Position numbers and translations under genes: made by a program. The notes beneath the pieces are model-generated. The model was not told the origin of the DNA and searched no databases. It worked only from the letters and a program-made list of their open reading frames with translations. Below are positions 44,452 to 52,064 of a stretch of 64,000 nucleotides of DNA, one piece after another. The stretch comes from Streptomyces sp. NBC_00663 (GTDB lineage: Bacteria; Actinomycetota; Actinomycetes; Streptomycetales; Streptomycetaceae): NCBI RefSeq assembly GCF_036226885.1, contig NZ_CP109027.1, positions 9,486,001 to 9,550,000 on the forward strand. The letters are read 5' to 3'. The stretch's first letter is position 1. Every line of letters begins with the position of its first letter.

Positions 44452-44600
44452 TTACAGCTGGTCCCCTGGGCCGTCCTGTACCCGGCGCCGGGGTTCAACC
44501 CGCGTGAAGCGACCCGCGATCCGCTGCATCAGGCCCTCGAATGACTCCTGCAACCGGGCACGGTCTACGCTGTGACCTGCGGCCACCGCATGATCTTCAG
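44452..44600 (-). mobile_element. N-terminal fragment of an IS701-like transposase
   Basis: On the minus strand, ARLQESFEGLMQRIAGRFTR followed by VEPRRR closely resembles the first 40 residues of IS701-family transposases (the xRIAGRFxRxEPRxR motif). After that the frame is lost. It is the third different IS remnant within 5 kb. Confidence 0.6.
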
Positions 44601-44677
44601 TCTTCACACACCGATGATCAACGGTGGCCGCACCCGTTTTCACAGCGCCCTCACCGCGGATCGTGCCAGGAGGACAT

Positions 44678-45082
44678 ATGCAACACGGCGAAGTCTGGTG
44701 GGTCGAGTTTGATGAGCGACGGCCGGTCGTGCTGCTGCCGGGAGACGAGGCGTCCGGGCTCCGGGCGATGCAGGTCGTCGCTCCGGCGGGCGTCGACATC
44801 AGCGGTCTGGCCATCGAAGTGGCCGTGGGCGCCACGGAAGGACTGCCCTTTGAAGGCGTGCTGCGGTTCGCGTTATCGCGTCCAGGCTTCACCCCTTGCA
44901 CGTGGCTGACCACCGTGTCCCGGGACGACCTGGTCGAGCGGGCTGGCGTGCTGTCCTCCGTGAAGCTCAAGGAGATCGAGGACGCCCTCCGTGTCGCCGG
45001 ACAGCCGCAGGAGTGGACCGCGACGGCAGCTGCGAAGCTCAGCGAGATGAAGGATGCCCTCCGCCTCGGCGGACTGGAGTAA
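44678..45082 (+). CDS. MazF/PemK-like toxin-fold protein
   Basis: A 134-residue protein. It opens like a PemK/MazF endoribonuclease toxin (HGEVWWVEFDERRPVVLLPG), followed by a strand-rich body with the CTWLTTVSRDDLVERAG segment that matches the family's dimer helix. The C-terminal 45 residues are unusual: two similar helices (VKLKEIEDALRVAG and AKLSEMKDALRLGG) from an internal duplication. No antitoxin frame is seen on either side, so it could be a non-toxic homologue or an orphan. The ribosome site CCAGGAGG is strong. Confidence 0.72.
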   Translation: MQHGEVWWVEFDERRPVVLLPGDEASGLRAMQVVAPAGVDISGLAIEVAVGATEGLPFEGVLRFALSRPGFTPCTWLTTVSRDDLVERAGVLSSVKLKEIEDALRVAGQPQEWTATAAAKLSEMKDALRLGGLE

Positions 45083-45282
45083 GCGGGCCGTGATGGCGGA
45101 GAGGGAGACCATGACCGTGCACAGTGCGAGGCGTGCGGAGTGTGGTCCTGCGTCGTGGTGAGCGGGGCATCCGGGATGGTGATCGGCTGGGGGGAGTGCC
45201 CAGCCAGTACGCGCCGAACAGGGCAGTGAGGCCGCGATGGAGGGCTTCCGAGTCCGCTGACGGTTCTAGCCTGCGTCGGGTG

Positions 45283-45774
45283 ATGACAGCTGATGACGTG
45301 TTGTTCGTCCTGGCCCTGTTGGAGCGCGCGGGGGCTGATGTCTGGCTGGGTGGCGGATGGGGGATCGACGCTCTGATCGGCGAGCAGACCCGAGACCATC
45401 GCGACCTGGACTTGATGCACCGGCAAGACCAGGAAGCCGCTGTGGTGACGGCGCTCTCCGCAGCAGGTTTCGTGGAGAGCCTGAACTGGAGGCCCATCCG
45501 ATTCGTCGTGACGGCTCCGGACGGCCGGGAGATCGACCTTCATCCGCTGGTCTTCAGCGATGACGGCTCAGCAGCGCAGGCGTCACCTGACCCGCAACGC
45601 CCCTTCGCCTATCCCTCGTCCTGCTTCGTGACGGGCATCATCCAGGGAGCGCCCGTGCCGTGCTTGTCCGCCGAGCAGCAGGTCTACTTCCATCAGGGCT
45701 ACGAACCAACGGGACGTGACCGCCAGGACATGGCGTACATCCGCCGCGTCTTCGGCATCGCCACGCACTTTTGA
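45283..45774 (+). CDS. Lincosamide/aminoglycoside nucleotidyltransferase-like protein
   Basis: A 163-residue nucleotidyltransferase of the LnuA-like group, which inactivates lincosamides by adding AMP. The core GGGWGIDALIGEQTRDHRDL is followed by DL, giving the DxD metal pair. GREIDLHPLVFSDDG carries the third carboxylate. The rest (SAEQQVYFHQGYEPTGRDRQ) matches the family C-terminus. Start ATG 45283 or GTG 45280. It lies between IS remnants and the efflux operon. Resistance activity is not proven; Streptomyces carry many such homologues. Confidence 0.78.
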   Translation: MTADDVLFVLALLERAGADVWLGGGWGIDALIGEQTRDHRDLDLMHRQDQEAAVVTALSAAGFVESLNWRPIRFVVTAPDGREIDLHPLVFSDDGSAAQASPDPQRPFAYPSSCFVTGIIQGAPVPCLSAEQQVYFHQGYEPTGRDRQDMAYIRRVFGIATHF

Positions 45775-46035
45775 TCCAAGCCGAAACGATGACAGGACAG
45801 ACGTTGCTCTGAAATCTCGGCAAGCAGTAACGGAGGCTTACTGAAGCAGGATCATCTTGCGGAGTAGTTCGAATCCGGCACGTCTCCTACCGGCTCGCCT
45901 CGACCCGGGCGCGGACCGAAGTGCCCGCCAAAGCCGGCTGGCCGCTGCATGGTTCAGCTCGAAGTGACCAGGCACAGCCAGGCCAGGCCGACTTCGCAAG
46001 GCGACAGCACGAGCCTCGACGTGAGCCCCACCGAA

Positions 46036-46830
46036 CTACCGTGTTCCGGCCGCACCCCGGGTTGAGTTCACGCGCTCAAGCTTGGTCCAGCCAGTCCAGC
46101 CTCGCTTCGTCAACAGCTCGATCAGCCGACGGGCCGGCGGCAGGGTGTCGAACACATGTGTATCCAGCAGCTCAGCGAGCGGTGGCTCAAGTGCGGTGTC
46201 GTCGACGTAGAACTCGCCCTGTTCGTTGGCCATTTGTGTGATGTAGGCGGCCAACTTGTCGGCCAGTTCATCCAGCCGTGAGTCGTTGTCGGTGCCGTCG
46301 AGAGCCTGGCTCAGGGTGAGATAGAAGTCGATGACCTGCGGGTCGGCGATGTGCTCCCACTTGCGGGCCATCCACTCCGGGACTCGTTCGGGCGAGCGCG
46401 CGGCCAGCGGAATCCAGCCGTCACGCTCGACCTGGACAACCCTTTCGTCGACGCCGAGCGCCCGCAGCCGGTCAAGGTAGTCGACCACCTCCTGGGGGAG
46501 TACCAGGCTGTCCCCGGCGGCGAGGCGGGCGATCCGCTCCCGGTGTCGCTGCCGCTCCCGAATCTCCGCCCGCAGCCGCTCGTCGATATCTGCGACCGCC
46601 GCGGCAAACTCCTCCTCGTCTGCCTGGAGCAGCTCCCGCACGCGCGACAGCGGGACCCCGGCCTCGGCGAGGGTTCGGATCTTGACCAACTCGACCACGG
46701 CGTGGGCGCCATACCTCCGATAGCCCGAGTGGTCCCGCTCCGGCTCCGATAGCAGCCCCTTGGCGTGATAGTGCCGCACCGCGCGCACCGTCACTCCGGC
46801 ATACGACGCCAGCTCGCCGATAGTCAGCAT
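46036..46830 (-). CDS. MerR-family regulator with long C-terminal ligand domain
   Basis: A 264-residue MerR regulator. The N-terminal winged helix is clear (LTIGELASYAGVTVRAVRHY, then GYRRYGAHAVVELVKIRTLA). Its long C-terminal helical domain (residues about 120-250) is the drug-binding TipA/BmrR-like type in size, though not in sequence that I recognise. It is the last gene of an operon behind the ABC permease (12-bp gap), so the regulator and its efflux pump are made together. The 23-bp palindrome upstream of the operon is its likely site. Confidence 0.88.
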   Translation of the reverse strand: MLTIGELASYAGVTVRAVRHYHAKGLLSEPERDHSGYRRYGAHAVVELVKIRTLAEAGVPLSRVRELLQADEEEFAAAVADIDERLRAEIRERQRHRERIARLAAGDSLVLPQEVVDYLDRLRALGVDERVVQVERDGWIPLAARSPERVPEWMARKWEHIADPQVIDFYLTLSQALDGTDNDSRLDELADKLAAYITQMANEQGEFYVDDTALEPPLAELLDTHVFDTLPPARRLIELLTKRGWTGWTKLERVNSTRGAAGTR

Positions 46831-46842
46831 CAGACCCCTCTC

Positions 46843-47637
46843 CTAGTTCGCAGCCCGGGTCCCGTAGAGACGCCGCGACCAGAGGTAGCCGACCAGCCCG
46901 ATCACCCCACACCAGCCGATGGCCCAGAGCACGTCCGAACCATCGAGCGATCCGGCCAGCAGACCGCGGAAGGCGTTCATGATCGGCGTGAACGGCTGGT
47001 ACTCAGCGAACCACCGTAGTCCGGTCGGCATCGACTCCACCGGCACGAACCCGCTGCCCACGAACGGCAGCAGTATGAAGATCATCGGCCAGTTACTCGC
47101 GGCCTCCACGTTCGGGCTGGCCAGGCCCAGCGCGACGGTGAACCAGGTCATCGCGAACGACAGCAGCGCAAGCAGGCCGATCAGACCCGACCACTGCGTC
47201 ACCGAGGCGGCGGTCTCCAAACCGAGCAGGAACGCTGTCCCGAAGACCGTGGCGAGTGCCAGCGCAGTCTGGACCATCGCGCCCAGCACATGGCCGGTGA
47301 GTACCGAGACCCTGGCGATGGCCATGGTTCGGAACCGGTCGATGATGCCGCTCGTCATGTCGGTGGCGACCGAGACCGCGGTACTGATGGACACGCTCGC
47401 CACCGCCATCACCAAGATCCCGGGAGTGATGAACGTCAGGTAGCCGCCGCGATCCCCGGCCGGGGCTCCGGGCAGACCGGCGCCCATGGTGCCGCCGAAA
47501 ACGTAGACGAACAGCAGCAGAAACAGCAGCGGCAGGCCGATCAGCATCAGCGTCTGCGACGGGTACCGGGCCATGTGCTTCAGGTTGCGGCGCAGCATGG
47601 TCGCCGAATCGCGGACGGCATACGTCGAGGTATTCAT
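46843..47637 (-). CDS. ABC-2 type drug-efflux permease (DrrB-like)
   Basis: A 264-residue membrane protein with six helices (for example TLMLIGLPLLFLLLFVYVF, ALATVFGTAFLLGL and MIFILLPFVGSGFV) and the ABC-2 loop SGIIDRFRTMAIARVSVLTG after the second helix. It pairs with the ATPase whose stop codon overlaps its start by 4 bases (47634-47637, ATGA). Together they form a DrrAB-type exporter for a hydrophobic drug. The C-terminus ends just before the MerR start. Confidence 0.92.
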   Translation of the reverse strand: MNTSTYAVRDSATMLRRNLKHMARYPSQTLMLIGLPLLFLLLFVYVFGGTMGAGLPGAPAGDRGGYLTFITPGILVMAVASVSISTAVSVATDMTSGIIDRFRTMAIARVSVLTGHVLGAMVQTALALATVFGTAFLLGLETAASVTQWSGLIGLLALLSFAMTWFTVALGLASPNVEAASNWPMIFILLPFVGSGFVPVESMPTGLRWFAEYQPFTPIMNAFRGLLAGSLDGSDVLWAIGWCGVIGLVGYLWSRRLYGTRAAN

Positions 47638-48590
47638 GCCGGCACACCCTTGGGGGACTCGTCGGCAGCAGAGTGGTCGGTCAGGGCCAGGAACACGTCA
47701 TCCAGGTCCGCGGTGTGCACGGCGAGCCCGGTCACTGCGACGTCGTCGATCCCGGCCAATAGCCCTCGCAGCGTGGTGAGGCTGCCGTCATACGGCAGGC
47801 CCAGAGTCAGCGCCGCGACGTTCGGGCTCGCCTCGGGGAACCGGCGCACCAACGCAGCCAACCGTTCACCGTCGGCGGCCTGCAACTCGACGTGACCGCC
47901 GGGGACCAGCCGCTTCAACTCGGTCGCGGTGCCCTCCGCGACCAGCCGGCCGCCGTCGAGCACACCGATCCGGTCGGCGAGCTGGTCGGCCTCCTCCAGG
48001 TACTGGGTGGTGAGGAAGACGGTCACCCCGTCGGCCACCAGTTCCTGCACGATCCCCCACAGGCAACGGCGGCTGCGCGGGTCGAGGCCGGTGGTCGGCT
48101 CGTCGAGAAAGATCAGCCGCGGCCCGGCCACCAGGGTCATCGCCAGGTCCAACCGCCGCTTCATACCGCCGGAGTACGTCACCGCGCGCCGGTCAGCGGC
48201 ATCAGCCAGCTCGAACCGCTCCAGCAGCTGCTTCACCACGCTCTCCGCCTGACGCCGGTCGAGGTGACCGAGGTCGGCCATCAGCCGCAGATTTTCCCGC
48301 CCGGTCAGTAACTCGTCCACGGCGGAGAACTGCCCGGTCACTCCGATCGACGCACGCACCTGGTCTGCCTCGCGGCGTATGTCGTACCCGGCGACCCGAG
48401 CCTCACCGTCGTCTGCGGGCAGCAATGTGGACAGGATTCGAACTGTGGTGGTTTTGCCGGCCCCGTTCGGTCCGAGCAGGGCATAGACGGTGCCTGCGGG
48501 GACGGTCAGGTCGACGCCGGCGACTACCTCGTGGTCGCCGTACGACTTGCGTAGTCCGGCGACCTCGATCGCATTGGTTCTCGTCGTCAT
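47634..48590 (-). CDS. ABC transporter ATP-binding subunit (DrrA-like)
   Basis: A 318-residue ATPase. Walker A is GPNGAGKTTT, the Q-loop GVTGQFSAVDELLTG, the ABC signature YSGGMKRRLDLAM, and Walker B LIFLDEPTTGLD, followed by LTTQYLEEADQLADRI. The C-terminal 90 residues are the DrrA-type accessory domain. ATG 48590 is preferred over 48599 because GGTGGG precedes it. First gene of the efflux operon with a perfect palindrome 18 bp upstream. Confidence 0.93.
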   Translation of the reverse strand: MTTRTNAIEVAGLRKSYGDHEVVAGVDLTVPAGTVYALLGPNGAGKTTTVRILSTLLPADDGEARVAGYDIRREADQVRASIGVTGQFSAVDELLTGRENLRLMADLGHLDRRQAESVVKQLLERFELADAADRRAVTYSGGMKRRLDLAMTLVAGPRLIFLDEPTTGLDPRSRRCLWGIVQELVADGVTVFLTTQYLEEADQLADRIGVLDGGRLVAEGTATELKRLVPGGHVELQAADGERLAALVRRFPEASPNVAALTLGLPYDGSLTTLRGLLAGIDDVAVTGLAVHTADLDDVFLALTDHSAADESPKGVPA

Positions 48591-48607
48591 GCCCACCATG
48601 CTGAGAG

Positions 48608-48630
48608 GTTGCCCCTGCGTCAGGGGCAAC
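48608..48630. promoter_or_regulatory. MerR-type operator of the efflux operon
   Basis: Perfect 10-bp arms GTTGCCCCTG / CAGGGGCAAC around a 3-bp centre (CGT). It sits 18 bp upstream of the ATPase start codon. The size and GC-rich dyad fit MerR drug-efflux activators that bind between stretched -35 and -10 boxes. Confidence 0.8.
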
Positions 48631-48897
48631 TGTTGCGGCTACATGGCCCCGAACCCTCGAGACGGAGGGGACTCACACCGTCCACGGCCGGCCGCCGTGG
48701 CGATGGATTCTTCTGTATCGGGGCGGAAGATTCCGCCGCTGACTGTGCGGGTGGCCAGGGCGAGCAACCTGCCGCTCACTGATGTTCTCGACGTACCGCA
48801 GTACCCACACCAGCACAGGCAGCCGGTTCCGTGTGGCCGATCCCATCCCCGCGCACGCCTGAGCACCCGTCGGCTCCTCCGGCCTCGATTCCCGCGC

Positions 48898-49254
48898 ATG
48901 AGCACCATTGGCCCGATCGGTAGGGGCATGGTCGGCGGCACCGTCGCCCGCCTCGCGGGTCGCCGCCGGACACGACGTCTTCCTCAGTGACCGGCGCGGT
49001 CCGGACACGCTGGCGAGCCGATGGCCGAACGCGGCCCGCGCGCCTCGGCGGCCACTCCCGCCGAGGCCGGCGGCCTGGTCGTCGTGACGAACCCCCTGCA
49101 CGCCTATCGCGCCTGTCCCGTCGAGCCGCTGCGGGGCAAGACGCTGGTCGGCCGCAATGCGGCGACGAGCGCCCCGATGGCGGCCCGCGGGCTGTGGACG
49201 CTGTCGGAAGAACCGACCGGGGTCACCTGGCCGACGAGGGTCTACCTCGGCTGA
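48898..49254 (+). pseudogene. Broken NAD(P)-binding reductase (F420-dependent-NADP-reductase-like)
   Basis: The Rossmann start STIGPIGRGMVGGTVARLA is in one frame, the next strand HDVFLSDRRGPDTL in another, and VVVTNPLHAYRACPVEPLRG then KTLVGRN in a third. Together they follow the N-terminal half of the F420-dependent NADP reductase / NPDD family. At least two frameshifts and no C-terminal half. The remaining gap (48631-48897 and 49255-49498) shows nothing more that I can support. Confidence 0.65.
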
Positions 49255-49498
49255 CCTTCCAGCCGACCTCGATGTGCTGGTTCATGCCGAGCTGCTTATG
49301 ACCGGCGATGCGTCGGTGGGACTACAGGCCGTACGTGCGCTGCTGCGCCGGCCATGGTCGCCCCGCGGCTCGACGTGGCACGTGGAGCAGCTTGCGTTCT
49401 GCGCAACCTCATGCTGCGCGCCGTCCCGTAGACCGTCTCGCGTGCTGTGACGACTGTGGCAGCGCACGATTCGAGCCGTACGAAGGAGTGGGTCCGAC

Positions 49499-50617
49499 AT
49501 GTGTGAGTCGCTGAGCGATGCCGCGGGCTTGCCCCCATCCCGCAGAATGCTGCTGGGGGCGGCGGCATCGGCCACTGCCGTCGCCGTACCCCTGTGGGGA
49601 AATGAACGGGCTTCGGCCGCCACGCCGATGACGGGATCGAAGGGGTCCGGGAAGGGCCTGTCGCTGACCTTGCTGGGCACCAGCGGTGGCCCGCCACCGC
49701 TCGCGACCCGGTACGGCATCTCCTCGGCGCTCGTCGTCAACGGCCGTACATACGTGGTCGATTGCGGGCGGGGAGCGGTCACCCAGTATCTGCGAGCCGG
49801 GCTGTCGATACCCTCCCTGGCCGGCATCTTCCTCACCCATCTGCATGCCGACCACATCGTCGACTACTACGCCTTCCCGTTGCTGGCGGCCGGTGCCGCG
49901 GGAGCGCAGGGTTTCCAGAACGCCATCGACGTGTACGGCCCCGGGCCGGCAGGCATGGACTCCACTGTCACCGGCGCGCCCGGGTCCCTGCCGGGGACAG
50001 TGGAGATGACGCGGCTCGCCGGCCAGGCATACGCGGCATCCCCCACCTTCTTCATGACGGAGCACGCGGGCATCGACCCGGCCGCCTTGCTGAACGTCCA
50101 CGATCTCCTACCGCCCCCCGCAGTCGGCGCCTCCGCGACCCACACCGCACCGTCGATGCGGCCGTTCACCGTCATGGAGAATGACGACGTCAAAGTCACC
50201 GCGGTCCTCGTCCCGCACGGGGCGGCGTTCCCCGCCTATGCCTACCGTTTCGACACCGACCACGGCAGCGTCGTCTTCTCCGGGGACACCGCCCCGACGC
50301 CGAACATCGTGACGCTCGCCCGCGGCACGGACGTCCTCGTGCACGAGACCGTCTACCCCGCCGGGCTGGCAAGCCTCGGACTGCCGCAGACTCTGATCGA
50401 CCACATCCTGACCACCCACACCGATGTGGCTCAACTCGGCCGCATCGCGGCCCAGGCCGACGCGCGCACGCTCGTCGCCACCCACCTCGGCCCGGGACAG
50501 GAGTCCGTGGTCAGCGACCCGACCTGGCGACGCCTGCTGCACCACAGTGCTCGCGACGCCGACTACAGCGGCCGCATGCTGCTGGGCACCGACCTGATGC
50601 GCGTCGCGGTGCGCTAG
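49499..50617 (+). CDS. Tat-exported metallo-beta-lactamase-fold hydrolase
   Basis: A 372-residue MBL-fold enzyme. A Tat signal is present (SRRMLLGAAASATAVAVPL, residues 14-32). The metal motif is THLHADH (His114, His116, Asp118, His119), followed by a downstream His in VPHGAAFPA, the SGDTAPTPN Asp and the late histidine of VATHLGPGQES. The layout resembles arylsulfatase/RNase-Z-like enzymes acting outside the cell on small esters, phosphates or lactones. Its neighbours are broken genes, so its pathway is not shown. Confidence 0.87.
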   Translation: MCESLSDAAGLPPSRRMLLGAAASATAVAVPLWGNERASAATPMTGSKGSGKGLSLTLLGTSGGPPPLATRYGISSALVVNGRTYVVDCGRGAVTQYLRAGLSIPSLAGIFLTHLHADHIVDYYAFPLLAAGAAGAQGFQNAIDVYGPGPAGMDSTVTGAPGSLPGTVEMTRLAGQAYAASPTFFMTEHAGIDPAALLNVHDLLPPPAVGASATHTAPSMRPFTVMENDDVKVTAVLVPHGAAFPAYAYRFDTDHGSVVFSGDTAPTPNIVTLARGTDVLVHETVYPAGLASLGLPQTLIDHILTTHTDVAQLGRIAAQADARTLVATHLGPGQESVVSDPTWRRLLHHSARDADYSGRMLLGTDLMRVAVR

Positions 50618-50694
50618 CGAGGGACACCTGCCCGGAGCGGTACTCACGACGGCGCACGGCCTGAACTGTCACGAGTCGTCGATGTCGTTCACCT

Positions 50695-50958
50695 TGCTTG
50701 CGGTCCAACGGCATCTCCAGCGGGGGTGGGCCGCATGCGGTCCTGGCGCTTTCGCGAGCAGCACCGGAGTCCGCAGCGCTTTCGGTGCCGCAGTCCCTGT
50801 CCCGACCGCGGCCGTGGGCGAGCAGGTGGAGGTCGTGTGGGGCGAGCCGAACGGGGGATCACCGAATCCGGCCGTCGCGCCCCTTCCCCAACAGGCACTG
50901 ACGGCAGCGCGCGGCCCGGCGCAGAGAGAACCCGCCGGATCGCGGGCTCGACACCCAT
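50695..50958 (+). pseudogene. C-terminal remnant of a LigM/GcvT-family demethylase
   Basis: VGEQVEVVWGEPNGGSPNPA and the following residues match the end of LigM-type THF-dependent O-demethylases (the VWGExxGGSxKP motif). The rest of the gene is missing, and the sequence before and after is frame-damaged. It lies directly upstream of the one-carbon cluster. Confidence 0.6.
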
Positions 50959-50963
50959 GAGGG

Positions 50964-51014
50964 CTAGAACGATTAAGTAGTTCTCTGTAGCATGAGCCCG
51001 CCTAATCGATTTAG
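50964..51014. promoter_or_regulatory. LacI-type operators O1 and O2 upstream of folP
   Basis: CTAGAACGATTAAG at 50964-50977 and CCTAATCGATTTAG at 51001-51014. Each is a 14-bp dyad with a central CG, as LacI proteins use, and each is followed by TAG. Their centres are 37 bp apart, and O2 ends 46 bp before the folP start codon. Half-sites match those beside lacI and in front of the demethylase gene. Confidence 0.75.
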
Positions 51015-51059
51015 TAGCTCTTTCTCGCGCGGGACGCGGGATGGAGGAGGTGGTCGCCG

Positions 51060-51959
51060 ATGTCAATCATGCAAAGCGTCGTCGCCCTCGGTGGACCGGG
51101 GCCGCCGGTGGAAGTGGAGGGACTCCCCAGACCGGGCCGCTGCTTGGTCATGGGGATCCTGAACGTCACGCCGGACTCCTTCTCCGACGGCGGCCTCTAC
51201 GCCGACACGCGCCGCGCCGTCGACCGTGGGCTGGAACTCGCCGCGCAGGGCGCCGACATCGTGGACGTCGGCGGCGAGTCCACCCGGCCGGGAGCAAGTC
51301 CCGTCGCCCTGGAAGAGGAACTGGCCCGTACCGTCCAAGTGGTGCGTGAGCTCGCCCGAGCCGGGGTGTGCACGAGCATCGACACCCTGCACGCACCCGT
51401 CGCCCGAGCCGCCGTTGAGGCGGGAGCGCGCCTGGTGAACGACGTCAGTGGTGGCCTGGCCGATCCGGCCATGGCCCGGACGGTCGCCGCCGTCGGTGTC
51501 CCGTACGTGGCCACGCACTGGCGTGCGCCGAGCCGCGAGATGGACCGGCATGCCCGCTATGACGATGTCGTCACCGACGTCACGGCCGAACTCACCCGCA
51601 GAATCTGGCGGTTGACGGACCAGGGGGTCGACCGTGCCCGCATCGTCCTCGACCCGGGGCTCGGTTTCGCCAAGCGGTCGGAGCACGACTGGACGCTCCT
51701 GGCCGGCCTCGGGGCTCTACGGCGGCTGGGGTACCCCCTGCTCGTCGGTGCCTCCAGGAAGCGTTTCATCGGTGCGGCTCTCACGGACGGCGGGGCCGGT
51801 GAGGTGCCGCCCGCAAGGAGGGACGCGGCAACGGCCGCCGTCTCCGCGCTCGCCGCCCTGGACGGGGCGTTCTGTGTGCGCGTCCATGACGTCCGGTCCA
51901 GTCTCGACGCCGTGCGCATGGCGTCCGCGTACCAGGCCCACCGCACGCAGCAGCCGTAG
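51060..51959 (+). CDS. folP: Dihydropteroate synthase (second-copy type)
   Basis: A 299-residue DHPS that joins p-aminobenzoate to the pterin diphosphate in folate synthesis. The signature GILNVTPDSFSDGG (residues 32-45), VDVGGESTRPGA, and the GASRKRFIG segment are intact. Its place in a demethylation operon, away from the usual folate genes, suggests a dedicated paralogue that raises the THF pool. It carries the true DHPS motif, so it is not a methyl-THF/corrinoid methyltransferase, which has the same fold. GGAGGAGG ribosome site; two LacI operators upstream. Confidence 0.92.
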   Translation: MSIMQSVVALGGPGPPVEVEGLPRPGRCLVMGILNVTPDSFSDGGLYADTRRAVDRGLELAAQGADIVDVGGESTRPGASPVALEEELARTVQVVRELARAGVCTSIDTLHAPVARAAVEAGARLVNDVSGGLADPAMARTVAAVGVPYVATHWRAPSREMDRHARYDDVVTDVTAELTRRIWRLTDQGVDRARIVLDPGLGFAKRSEHDWTLLAGLGALRRLGYPLLVGASRKRFIGAALTDGGAGEVPPARRDAATAAVSALAALDGAFCVRVHDVRSSLDAVRMASAYQAHRTQQP

Positions 51960-52013
51960 AAGATCCCCACTCCGTACGCCGACGGGCGAAAGCCCGCCGA
52001 CTCACTGCTAAAA

Positions 52014-52027
52014 CTAGATCGATTTAG
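52014..52027. promoter_or_regulatory. LacI-type operator O3 upstream of the demethylase gene
   Basis: CTAGATCGATTTAG, a 14-bp dyad with central CG. It sits in the 105-bp gap between folP and the LigM-like gene, 37 bp before the latter's start. This suggests an internal, LacI-controlled promoter. Confidence 0.75.
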
Positions 52028-52064
52028 TGCCCGCGCGGTAAGCCAACAACCAGAAGGAGCCGCA

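Noticed and set aside
44601..45543. Long open frame on the minus strand opposite the MazF-like and nucleotidyltransferase genes
   Set aside because: Serine/proline/arginine-rich text typical of the antisense frame of high-GC genes. Only its last part (44452-44600) resembles a transposase.
45867..45876. GTTCGAATCC, resembling the T-arm loop of a tRNA
   Set aside because: The flanking bases do not pair to form a T stem, and no anticodon or acceptor arm is present upstream. Treated as chance or a very old att-like scar.
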